Translations under genes and position numbers: made by a program
Notes under the pieces: generated by a model
The model's database searches: none
What the model was told of the DNA's origin: nothing
Seen by the model: the letters and a program-made list of their open reading frames with translations, nothing else
DNA from: Thermoflexibacter sp.
GTDB taxonomy: Bacteria > Bacteroidota > Bacteroidia > Cytophagales > Thermoflexibacteraceae
NCBI GenBank assembly: GCA_025455345.1
Contig: JALOMS010000162.1
Span: 1-11,261 of the forward strand
Length of the DNA: 11,261 nt
Direction of reading: 5' to 3'
Shown here: positions 1 to 7,477 of the stretch, piece after piece
Position numbering within the stretch: the stretch's first letter is position 1
Layout: every line of letters starts with the position of its first letter

Positions 1-1
1 G

Positions 2-499
2 ATGAGCAAAGTAGATGTGCAACTCAAAGATGGTATAGAAAAAGTATTAAGCTACTATCCACAATATCGTTGGTTATCACAGACTTATGAAACCAAAGTT
101 TTAGAAAATACCAAAAATCTTCTGAGCCTCCGTATGAGTAGCGAACTTATCATCGTAGAGCCACAAAGCAAAGTAATCCATAAGTCTTTTAATCTATCCA
201 ATGGTACGGAAATCATGCTCAAAGAGGTTCTTAACGCAGGTTTTGAAACGCCAATAGCGAATAACTTAAAAGAAAAAATAGGACGGCAATATGCAAAACT
301 ACGCCCTCCTATCAATGAGGTAAAAGCAAGCGTAGAAGAAATGATGAAAAATTACTACTTTACCTCACAAGGAATTGTATTTTTCAGGGATTATCAAAAA
401 AATAAGGCTTTGGCAGAGGCAATAGAGATTACGATTCCTTATTCGGAAATTAAACTATTTATCAACAAAAATGGTTTTTTAGGTAGTTTTATCAAATAG
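2..499 (+). CDS. DUF3298/RsiV-like domain protein, probably 5'-truncated by the window edge
   Basis: The visible 165 residues match, from memory, the C-terminal DUF3298 (RsiV-like) domain. A 'hKSFNLSNGTEIMLKEVL' stretch (about residues 60-77) resembles the family's 'F-l-tGkeitL-dlf' segment. The end, residues 121-158, resembles the family's 'dGivff..y......eitIPYsEik' signature. DUF3298 proteins are usually 200-300 residues long, exported or membrane-anchored, often with a DUF4163 domain in front. This piece has no signal peptide and its first Met lies at the very edge of the window, so the true start is probably further upstream and the Met here may be internal. The molecular role is unknown. 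Related domains occur in the anti-sigma factor RsiV, where they bind lysozyme, but nothing here shows that function. It ends 14 bases before the DUF2480 gene and is probably co-transcribed with it. Confidence 0.7.
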   Translation: MSKVDVQLKDGIEKVLSYYPQYRWLSQTYETKVLENTKNLLSLRMSSELIIVEPQSKVIHKSFNLSNGTEIMLKEVLNAGFETPIANNLKEKIGRQYAKLRPPINEVKASVEEMMKNYYFTSQGIVFFRDYQKNKALAEAIEITIPYSEIKLFINKNGFLGSFIK

Positions 500-513
500 T
501 TTTTACAGTTATT

Positions 514-1044
514 ATGGAAACAAACATAGCCTCAGAAGACCTCATCATCAATAAAGTTGCTAATAGTTCTCTGATTACCATAGATTTAGAACAATACTAT
601 GACCATGCAGAGCGAGTCGTTTATGACCTAAAACAGAATCTTTATGAGGAACTTATCCTTAGAGAGAAGGATTTTAGAGAATTTATCAAAATACACGATT
701 GGACACAATACCAAGGCAAAAATGTTGCTATTATGTGTTCTACAGACGCAATCATACCTGTGTGGGCATATATGTTAGTTGCCTCGCAGTTAGAGCCTTA
801 TGCTAAAAAAATAACTTTTGGCACATTAGAGGAATTAGAAAACCTACTTTTTAGAGAAGCATTGGCAAGTATAGATATTGAACAATTCCGCGATGCCAAA
901 GTGGTCATCAAAGGATGCAGCAAGTATCCTGTACCTATTGCGGCTTATATGCAAATCACCCATTTATTGCGTCCATTGGCGAGTTCTATCATGTACGGCG
1001 AGCCATGTAGTACAGTTCCTATTTATAAAAAGACAAAAAAATAA
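514..1044 (+). CDS. DUF2480 family protein of unknown function
   Basis: This 176-residue soluble protein is recognisable as DUF2480, a family I know mainly from Bacteroidota. Diagnostic stretches are NKVANSSLITIDLE (residues 13-26), the block DWTQYQGKNVAIMCSTDAI (62-80), KGCSKYPVP (133-141) and YGEPCSTVPIYKK (161-173). The length is full for the family. There is no signal peptide or membrane segment, so it should be cytoplasmic. Three cysteines (75, 135, 165) sit in the conserved motifs. Pairing of Cys135 and Cys165 in metal binding or redox chemistry is my inference only. The start ATG at 514 lies 14 bases after the preceding stop, which suggests a shared transcript. Its stop codon falls inside the loop of a perfect 12-base inverted repeat. 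No biochemical function is known to me. Confidence 0.85.
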   Translation: METNIASEDLIINKVANSSLITIDLEQYYDHAERVVYDLKQNLYEELILREKDFREFIKIHDWTQYQGKNVAIMCSTDAIIPVWAYMLVASQLEPYAKKITFGTLEELENLLFREALASIDIEQFRDAKVVIKGCSKYPVPIAAYMQITHLLRPLASSIMYGEPCSTVPIYKKTKK

Positions 1045-1060
1045 GCTGTTTTTTTGTCTT
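1030..1060 (+). terminator. A/T-rich perfect hairpin overlapping the DUF2480 stop codon
   Basis: AAGACAAAAAAA (1030-1041) and TTTTTTTGTCTT (1049-1060) form a perfect 12-base inverted repeat around a 7-base loop that contains the TAA stop (1042-1044). The stem has only two G-C pairs. The U-run sits in the 3' arm rather than after the stem, so it is not a textbook intrinsic terminator. Its position at the gene end and ahead of a promoter-like element favours transcript termination or 3'-end protection. Confidence 0.4.
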
Positions 1061-1086
1061 ACCTTTCACCTTGCAAGTTTTTTAGC

Positions 1087-1094
1087 TATATTTG
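1087..1094 (+). promoter_or_regulatory. Possible Bacteroidota -7 promoter element for the rRNA methyltransferase gene
   Basis: TATATTTG is an exact match to the Bacteroidota -7 consensus TAnnTTTG, about 73 bases upstream of the ATG at 1168 and just after the hairpin that ends the preceding gene. A TTG at 1071-1073 is too close (13 bases) for the usual -33 box, so support rests on the -7 match and position. In A/T-rich DNA such matches can arise by chance. Confidence 0.4.
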
Positions 1095-1167
1095 CAATCA
1101 ATTTTATCAAAAATAGTTAATATATTAATAATCAACTATTTATTTTTTCGGAGATAATCCATACTCA

Positions 1168-2574
1168 ATGACACGCAAGCGAAAAGAAATCATATTAGAA
1201 AAAGTAAAAATTACAGATTTTGCTGCAGAGGGAAAGAGTGTAGCAAAATTAGACGGACAGGTTATTTTTATACAAAAAGCTGTTCCTGAAGATGTTGCAG
1301 ACTTAAGGGTGATGAAGAAAAAATCTAATTTTATGGAAGCCAAAGTAGAACGATTCCATGAATATTCTTCTTTGCGAGCTACTCCTTTTTGTCAGCACTT
1401 TGGGGATTGTGGAGGGTGTCAGTGGCAAAATCTTCAGTATGAGCATCAGATTAGATTCAAACAACAGCAAGTAATAGATAATCTTAAACGGATAGGAAAA
1501 GTAGAATTGCCTGATATTCAGCCTATTTTAGGTTCTAAGCAAATTAAATACTATCGTAATAAGTTAAATTTTACATTTTCGAGCAAGAGATGGCTTACAG
1601 AGGCTGAAATACGCACGGAGGAATTTATTACCGAAGAGGTAGGATTGGGATTTTATGCACCCCAACGTTTTGATAAGGTACTTGACTTGAAAGAGTGTCA
1701 TCTGCAAGCAGAACCCTCAAATTCTATTCGCTTGGCTTTGAGGAAGTTTGCCGTGGACAATCAGCTAACGTTTTTTGACCTCATGCTCCACAAGGGCTTG
1801 TTGCGTAGCTTGATTATTCGTATTACAAGTATTAAAGAAATCATGGTAATTGTGCAGTTTTATGACAATAATACTTCACAGATTCAAATGATTATGGAGT
1901 TTTTGAAAAATCAATTTCCAGAAATTACCTCCCTTTATTATGTGGTCAATCAAAAAGCAAATGATACTTACCAAGACCAAGAAATGGTATTGTACATGGG
2001 CAAGCCTTACATCATAGAGGAGATGGAAGACCTCAAATTCCAGATTAGTCCCAAATCCTTCTTTCAGACCAACTCTTATCAAGCTGTAGAATTGTATAAA
2101 AAAGTACGTGAATTTGCTGATTTGAAAGGGGACGAGGTGGTGTATGACTTATATACAGGTACGGGGTCTATTGCCTGTTTTGTCGCAAAATATGCTAAGC
2201 AAGTAATTGGTATTGAGTATGTTCCAGAAGCAATAGAAGACGCTATCATCAATGCCCAAATCAATCAAATCAATAATACTACTTTTTATGCTGGAGATAT
2301 AGCAGACTTGCTCAATGAGGATTTTCTGATGCAACATCCTCGCCCTGATGTCATTATTACAGACCCGCCACGCGCAGGTATGCACCAAGACGTAGTAGAG
2401 ATGCTTTTGAGAATTGCCGCACCCAAAATAGTATATGTAAGTTGCAATCCCGCTACTCAAGCACGTGATTTGGCATTAATGAATGAAAAATACAAGGTTA
2501 CAGTAGTACAGCCTGTGGATATGTTCCCTCATACTCAACATGTAGAAAATATTGTGGTGTTGGAATTGAGGTAA
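1168..2574 (+). CDS. rlmD: 23S rRNA (uracil-C5)-methyltransferase, RlmD/TrmA family
   Basis: This SAM-dependent enzyme methylates carbon 5 of uracil in rRNA. U1939 of 23S rRNA is the RlmD site, by family assignment. The 468 residues carry an N-terminal TRAM RNA-binding domain (about 7-65) and a 4Fe-4S cysteine set: C75, C81, C84 in CQHFGDCGGC, and C177 in KECHLQ. The C-terminal Rossmann methyltransferase has FFQTN (298-302), the SAM-binding motif DLYTGTG (327-333) and DPPRAG (399-404). VSCNPAT holds the catalytic nucleophile Cys426, and HVENIVVL holds the expected general base Glu460. All hallmark residues are intact and the length is normal. The start at 1168 gives the TRAM domain right after a short basic tail. 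In many Bacteroidota, genes of this family are called RlmD, but the closely related RlmC or a tRNA-specific TrmA-like role cannot be excluded from sequence alone. It appears to be its own transcription unit. Confidence 0.92.
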   Translation: MTRKRKEIILEKVKITDFAAEGKSVAKLDGQVIFIQKAVPEDVADLRVMKKKSNFMEAKVERFHEYSSLRATPFCQHFGDCGGCQWQNLQYEHQIRFKQQQVIDNLKRIGKVELPDIQPILGSKQIKYYRNKLNFTFSSKRWLTEAEIRTEEFITEEVGLGFYAPQRFDKVLDLKECHLQAEPSNSIRLALRKFAVDNQLTFFDLMLHKGLLRSLIIRITSIKEIMVIVQFYDNNTSQIQMIMEFLKNQFPEITSLYYVVNQKANDTYQDQEMVLYMGKPYIIEEMEDLKFQISPKSFFQTNSYQAVELYKKVREFADLKGDEVVYDLYTGTGSIACFVAKYAKQVIGIEYVPEAIEDAIINAQINQINNTTFYAGDIADLLNEDFLMQHPRPDVIITDPPRAGMHQDVVEMLLRIAAPKIVYVSCNPATQARDLALMNEKYKVTVVQPVDMFPHTQHVENIVVLELR

Positions 2575-2650
2575 TTATCAAATCTTTTTGGCTAAGCATG
2601 GGAACTATTCAAAGACGTTTGCTATTCTATATTGATATGAAATGTTAGTG

Positions 2651-3015
2651 ATGAAAAAATTTTTTGCCTATATTTTTTGCTTTTACTTCTTGGTAGTGAG
2701 TTTGTTACCGAATAGTAAGGTATGCGAATTGCTTACAAAGAAAACATCAATTTTTGGAAATTTTTAGCCTTACATTATTTAGACAAAGAACATCAAAGTC
2801 TTGATTATCAAGAACATGAAAATCTCCCTTTTCAATCTTCTGGACAGCAAAATTTGACAATTACACCATTTATTTTCATTACCCCTACTCCTTTTTGTTG
2901 GACTTTTGGTTGTATAGAAGACGGTATTAGTGATAAATCTAACACAACTTACCAAGAGCCACATTTTTTTGCCTATCATTTGTCTATTTGGCAACCTCCC
3001 AAGTTTATAGTTTAA
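2651..3015 (+). pseudogene. Small exported protein, apparently split by a -1 frameshift, upstream of the metal pump
   Basis: Two overlapping reading frames look like halves of one gene. The first (2651-2767, 38 residues) begins MKKFFAYIFCFYFLVVSLLP, a good signal peptide or membrane anchor, and stops soon after CELLTKK. The second (open from 2719, first ATG 2722, ending at 3015) has no signal peptide but continues with NFWKFLALHYLDKEH, then EHENLPFQSS, and ends SIWQPPKFIV. From memory this resembles small exported Bacteroidota proteins found just upstream of CzcA-like pumps, which have a signal peptide, a short His/Glu-containing middle and a C-terminal 'WQPPK' type end. A single lost base between 2719 and 2767, for example in the A-runs at 2737-2744 or the T-run at 2751-2755, would explain the split. 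Restoring it gives a protein of about 121 residues. Alternatives are a sequencing error, programmed slippage (no canonical slippery heptamer seen), or the downstream half being a separate 97-residue protein. Function is unknown. Confidence 0.5.
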
Positions 3016-3029
3016 TTATCATAATTAAA
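3011..3029. repeat. A/T-rich 19-base palindrome before the pump gene
   Basis: TTTAATTAT and ATAATTAAA are exact reverse complements around a single central C. The palindrome overlaps the stop codon of the preceding small gene and lies about 84 bases before the pump start. It contains no G-C pair, so chance in A/T-rich DNA is a real possibility. It could be a regulator binding site. Confidence 0.25.
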
Positions 3030-3112
3030 TAGTTGGGCTTTATGGCTGTTTATCAGTTATTTAGCTATTTAATCCTTGTGTTGATTTTAGACTATAAAAC
3101 ATCAAAGTATTT

Positions 3113-6100
3113 ATGTTAGACCGCATTATTTATTTCTCTATACACAATAAACTGATTATTGGTTTTTTGACATTGGCATTATTGATTTGGGGGAGCTATG
3201 CTATTACCCAACTGCCCATAGATGCAGTTCCTGATATTACCAATAACCAAGTTCAAGTCGTTACTTACAGTCCGTCTTTAGCCGCCCAAGAGGTAGAGCG
3301 GCTAATTACTTTTCCTATTGAGCTTACGATGACAAGTATCCCTCATTTGGAGGAGATGCGCTCTATTTCTCGCTTTGGATTATCCGTTGTTACCATTGTT
3401 TTTGAGGAAGAGGTAGATGTGTATTGGGCGCGCCAACAGGTTTTTGAAAGACTCCAACAAGCACAAAATCAAATTCCGATGGGTGTAGGTGTGCCAGAAT
3501 TGATGCCGATTACTACGGGATTGGGGGAGATTTACCAATATGTGATTCGCGCTAAAGAAGGTTATGAAAAAAAGTATGCACTTACGGACTTGCGAACTAT
3601 CCAAGATTGGATAGTCCGTAGGCAGATGCTCGGAACAAAAGGAGTGGCTGATGTAAGTAGTTTTGGCGGATATGTAAAACAATACGAAATAGCCTTTGAC
3701 CCAGATAAGCTCAGGAGCATGAATCTAAGCATAGATGACCTATTTTCTGCTTTGGAAAAAAATAATCAAAATACAGGAGGAGCTTATATAGACGCAAGAC
3801 CGAATGCGTATTTTATAAGAAGTGAAGGATTAATCAATCATATAGAAGATATAGAGAAAATATTGGTGCGGCAGACAGAAAATGGATTGCCTATTTATAT
3901 GAGAGATATAGCTCATGTTCAGGTAGGGAGTGCGGTGCGTTATGGAGCTATGACACGCAACGCAGAAGGCGAAGTCGTAGGAGGCATCGTTATGATGCTC
4001 AAGGGAGAAAACTCTTCTAAGGTAATTGCTCATGTCAAGGAGCGCATGAAGCAGATAGAAAAGACCTTACCAGAAGGAATTGTGATTGAGGCATTTTTGG
4101 ATAGAACAAAATTGGTCAATAATGCCATAAAAACCGTCAGCAATAATCTATTAGAGGGTGCTTTGATTGTGATATTTGTGTTGGTTTTGCTTTTAGGTAA
4201 TCTACGCGCAGGTCTGATTGTAGCCTCTGTCATTCCTCTTTCCTTGCTTTTTGCGATTATTATGATGAATCTTTTTGGAGTTTCAGGGAATCTGATGTCC
4301 TTGGGCGCAATAGATTTTGGGTTGATAGTAGATGGAGCAGTCATTATTGTAGAAGCAACCTTGCATCATTTGCACAATCGCTTTAGCTCTCTCCAAAATT
4401 CTTTTAATCAACGACTTACCCAGCAAGAGATGGATAGAGAAGTCTATGAGTCTGCTTCTAAGATTAGAAGTTCTGCGGCATTTGGGGAGATTATCATTAT
4501 GATTGTTTATTTGCCTTTGCTGACCTTAGTAGGCATAGAAGGCAAGATGTTCAAACCTATGGCGCAGACTGTTTCTTTTGCTATTCTGGGAGCATTTATC
4601 CTTTCATTGACCTATGTGCCTATGATTTCTGCCTTACTATTAAGCAAGAAAATCAGTGTAAATAAAAGCATAGCAGATAGGATTATACATTCCGTTTATC
4701 GTATTTATAAGCCATTGATAGAAAAGACCTTACATTTTCCTTGGGTGGTGATTAGTAGTGCATTGGTATTATTGATATTGAGTTTTGGGATATTGGCTCG
4801 TTTGGGTGGAGAGTTCATTCCCAAGTTAGATGAGGGTGATTTTGCCTTAGAAGTACGCTTATTTACAGGCAGTTCTTTGGAGGAAACCGTGAAAGTTTCT
4901 CAACAAATAGCCTCTGTACTAAAAAAGGAATACAGCGAGGTAACAGATGTTATAGGCAAAATCGGGGCGGCAGAAATCCCCACAGACCCCATGCCTTTGG
5001 AAGCCTGTGATATGATGGTTATGCTCAAAGACAAAGAAAAGTGGGAAAACGCTTCTACCAAAGAGGAGTTAGCCGAAAAGATGCAGGCAAGTCTGGACAA
5101 GGCGATTGCAGGCGTATCTATTGGCTTCCAACAACCAATAGAAATGAGATTCAATGAGTTAATGACGGGAGCAAGACAAGATGTGGTATTAAAAATTTAT
5201 GGAGAAGACTTGCCTACTCTTGCCCAAGAAGCCAACAAATTAGCAAAAGTAATACAAGGAGTACGAGGCACTACGGGTTTGTACGTAGAAAAGGTAGTAG
5301 GTTTACCACAAATCGTAGTAAATTTTGATAGAGAAAAAATAGCGCAGTTTGGTTTAAGTATTGCTGAAGCAAATCATGTGCTTAGCACTGCCTTTGCGGG
5401 TAAAGAAGCTGGAACTATCTATGAGGGAGATAGGCGTTACCAATTAGTGCTAAGATTATCTCAAGAGCATAGACAAAACATAGAAAATGTACGTAATTTA
5501 TTCATTACTAATGCAAAAGGAGAGCAAATTCCATTAAGTCAAATCGCCAATATTAGTTTTAAAGAAGGCACAAACCAAATTCAAAGAGAAGAAGGAAAAA
5601 GGCGGATTATTGTAGCTTTTAATGTCAGAGGGCGTGATGTGGAGAGCATAGTCAATGAGATTCAGGCAAAAGTCGCAAAAAATCTCCGCTTGCCTACGGG
5701 TTATTATATTACCTACGGCGGTAGTTTTAAAAACTTGCAAGAGGCAAAAAATAGGTTGAGCATAGCCGTTCCTATTGCCTTGAGTCTGATTTTCATCCTT
5801 TTGTACTTTACTTTTCATTCTGTCAAACAAAGCCTATTAATTTTTACTGCCATACCTTTGTCTGCCATAGGAGGTATATTTGCACTTTGGTGGAGAGATA
5901 TGCCTTTTAGTATTTCTGCGGGTGTAGGTTTTATCGCATTATTTGGAGTGGCAGTATTGAATGGAATCGTACTCATCGCAGAATTTAATTATTTGAAACA
6001 GCCCAAAGATATTCCTCAAGAAGACTTAGATGAAAATAGCACTACCATCAAAACGCCTTATTCCTTGCAGAACATCATCATAGAAGGTACGAAAAACCGC

Positions 6101-6304
6101 TTACGTCCCGTACTAATGACTGCCGCCGTAGCAAGTTTGGGTTTTTTACCTATGGCTATTTCTCACGGAGCAGGTGCCGAAGTACAAAAACCCTTAGCTA
6201 CCGTAGTCATAGGTGGATTACTATCGGCAACCTTATTGACTTTATTTGTGCTACCAGCTTTGTATTATTTAGTAGAAAACCGAAAACAACACTCACAAAA
6301 ATAG
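3113..6304 (+). CDS. czcA: CzcA-type heavy-metal efflux RND transporter (inner-membrane pump)
   Basis: This proton-driven pump is the inner-membrane part of a tripartite system exporting metal ions. The 1063 residues show the RND plan: TM1 at 13-32, a large periplasmic loop, TM2-TM6 within about 345-508, TM7 at 543-563, a second periplasmic loop, and TM8-TM12 within about 883-1052. The signature DFGLIVDGAVIIVE holds D401, D407 and E414. These correspond to the proton-relay D402, D408 and E415 of Cupriavidus CzcA (numbering from memory) and point to the divalent-cation (Co/Zn/Cd/Ni) branch. The three methionines that bind Cu(I)/Ag(I) in CusA appear absent: EFIP at 568-571, PLEACD at 628-633 and FNELMTG at 680-686 carry other residues. 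Cations are therefore probably divalent, though exact specificity is unknown. The length is that of a simple pump; the C-terminal TolC fusion seen in some Bacteroidota homologues is absent. The adaptor gene starts 7 bases downstream, so the two form an operon. Confidence 0.95.
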   Translation: MLDRIIYFSIHNKLIIGFLTLALLIWGSYAITQLPIDAVPDITNNQVQVVTYSPSLAAQEVERLITFPIELTMTSIPHLEEMRSISRFGLSVVTIVFEEEVDVYWARQQVFERLQQAQNQIPMGVGVPELMPITTGLGEIYQYVIRAKEGYEKKYALTDLRTIQDWIVRRQMLGTKGVADVSSFGGYVKQYEIAFDPDKLRSMNLSIDDLFSALEKNNQNTGGAYIDARPNAYFIRSEGLINHIEDIEKILVRQTENGLPIYMRDIAHVQVGSAVRYGAMTRNAEGEVVGGIVMMLKGENSSKVIAHVKERMKQIEKTLPEGIVIEAFLDRTKLVNNAIKTVSNNLLEGALIVIFVLVLLLGNLRAGLIVASVIPLSLLFAIIMMNLFGVSGNLMSLGAIDFGLIVDGAVIIVEATLHHLHNRFSSLQNSFNQRLTQQEMDREVYESASKIRSSAAFGEIIIMIVYLPLLTLVGIEGKMFKPMAQTVSFAILGAFILSLTYVPMISALLLSKKISVNKSIADRIIHSVYRIYKPLIEKTLHFPWVVISSALVLLILSFGILARLGGEFIPKLDEGDFALEVRLFTGSSLEETVKVSQQIASVLKKEYSEVTDVIGKIGAAEIPTDPMPLEACDMMVMLKDKEKWENASTKEELAEKMQASLDKAIAGVSIGFQQPIEMRFNELMTGARQDVVLKIYGEDLPTLAQEANKLAKVIQGVRGTTGLYVEKVVGLPQIVVNFDREKIAQFGLSIAEANHVLSTAFAGKEAGTIYEGDRRYQLVLRLSQEHRQNIENVRNLFITNAKGEQIPLSQIANISFKEGTNQIQREEGKRRIIVAFNVRGRDVESIVNEIQAKVAKNLRLPTGYYITYGGSFKNLQEAKNRLSIAVPIALSLIFILLYFTFHSVKQSLLIFTAIPLSAIGGIFALWWRDMPFSISAGVGFIALFGVAVLNGIVLIAEFNYLKQPKDIPQEDLDENSTTIKTPYSLQNIIIEGTKNRLRPVLMTAAVASLGFLPMAISHGAGAEVQKPLATVVIGGLLSATLLTLFVLPALYYLVENRKQHSQK

Positions 6305-6311
6305 ATTCATC

Positions 6312-7472
6312 ATGAAAAATATTTTTTTGCCTTTAATTTTATTAGTATTGCTTAGTTCTTGTGATGTATTAACAGAAACTAATCAAGAGCAAGTAAATGA
6401 AAATCAAGATATTAGCAATAAAGTTATTTTCTCTGATACCCAATTCAAAAATGCAGAGATTGTCTTAGGAGAACTCAGCAAAAAGACCATCAGTCATACC
6501 CTAATCGTCAATGGCATGATAGATGTTCCCCCTCAAAATCTAATCAGTATTTCTATACCTATTGGAGGATTTGTGAAGCATACAGACATGATTCAGGGAT
6601 TAAAAGTCAAAAAAGGAGACATATTAGCAGTCATTGAAAATCCTGACTTTATCCAGTTCCAACAAGAATATTTGGACACACAAAGCAAGTTAGAATATGC
6701 CCAAGCCGAATTCCAACGGCAAACAGAAATGAAAAGAGAAAATGTAACTTCTGACAAATTAGTCCAACTAAGTACAGCAGATTTCAAAAGTCTCCAAACC
6801 CGTCTGAAGGCTTTAGAACAGCATATCAAAACCATAGGAATCAATATAGAACAAGTCAAAAAAGGCAATATTACTAATCAAATATCTATTTCCGCTCCCA
6901 TAAGTGGGTACGTTACAACGGTAAATGTAAATATCGGAAAGCATATCTCTCCTGCGGAGGTGCTGTTCGAGATAGTCAATATCGAACACTTGCACGCCGA
7001 ACTCAATGTGTTTGAGAGGGATATACCTAAACTCAAAGTAGGGCAAAGAGTAAGGGTCATGTTAGGCAATGAAACACACGAACATGAGGGAGAAGTATTC
7101 CTTATCAATCACAAAATCAACGCAGACCGTACTGTCAATGTGCATGTACATTTTGACGCAAAAGGAGAGGAAATGATGCCTAAAACATACATCAAAGGCA
7201 TGATAGAAACAGGTAATCAGTTAGTTTGGGCATTGCCAGAACAAGCCTTTATTCTTTCAGAAGGCAAAGAATACGTATTTGTATATATAGGAGGAAATCA
7301 GCAATCAGCCGAGCATGAGTTTGAGATGCTCGAAGTAAAAAAAGGCATGAGCGAAGGTGGATTTGCTGAAGTAATTTTGCCAGCAAACATAGATTTGCAA
7401 GGTAAAAAATTAGTCATCAAAGGTGCATTTACCATCTTAGCAAAAATGAAAAATATCGAAGAGGAAGAATAA
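6312..7472 (+). CDS. Periplasmic adaptor (membrane-fusion) lipoprotein of the RND metal pump
   Basis: This CzcB/CusB-like adaptor links the inner-membrane pump to an outer-membrane channel. The 386 residues begin with a lipoprotein signal, LLVLLSSC, whose lipobox is LSSC with acylated Cys17. Two lipoyl half-motifs follow (about 83-113, PIGGFVKHTDMIQGL..., and 194-224, SAPISGYVTTV...). They flank an alpha-helical hairpin of about 115-183, rich in Gln, Glu and Lys as expected for the coiled coil that meets the outer-membrane channel. The beta-barrel part is about 225-300, and a membrane-proximal domain follows to the end. The gene starts 7 bases after the pump stop, and translational coupling is likely. 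No separate metal-binding His/Met-rich N-terminal domain is evident. It ends five bases before the stop of the convergent hydrolase gene. Confidence 0.93.
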   Translation: MKNIFLPLILLVLLSSCDVLTETNQEQVNENQDISNKVIFSDTQFKNAEIVLGELSKKTISHTLIVNGMIDVPPQNLISISIPIGGFVKHTDMIQGLKVKKGDILAVIENPDFIQFQQEYLDTQSKLEYAQAEFQRQTEMKRENVTSDKLVQLSTADFKSLQTRLKALEQHIKTIGINIEQVKKGNITNQISISAPISGYVTTVNVNIGKHISPAEVLFEIVNIEHLHAELNVFERDIPKLKVGQRVRVMLGNETHEHEGEVFLINHKINADRTVNVHVHFDAKGEEMMPKTYIKGMIETGNQLVWALPEQAFILSEGKEYVFVYIGGNQQSAEHEFEMLEVKKGMSEGGFAEVILPANIDLQGKKLVIKGAFTILAKMKNIEEEE

Positions 7473-7477
7473 AAAAG

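Noticed and set aside
2149..2460. Minus-strand open frame of 103 codons
   Set aside because: It lies opposite the SAM-binding and catalytic part of the rRNA methyltransferase and has no domain features.
2723..2767. Programmed -1 frameshift site in the small gene upstream of the pump
   Set aside because: I find no X XXY YYZ slippery heptamer in the correct phase and no obvious downstream structure, so decay or a sequence error is the simpler reading.
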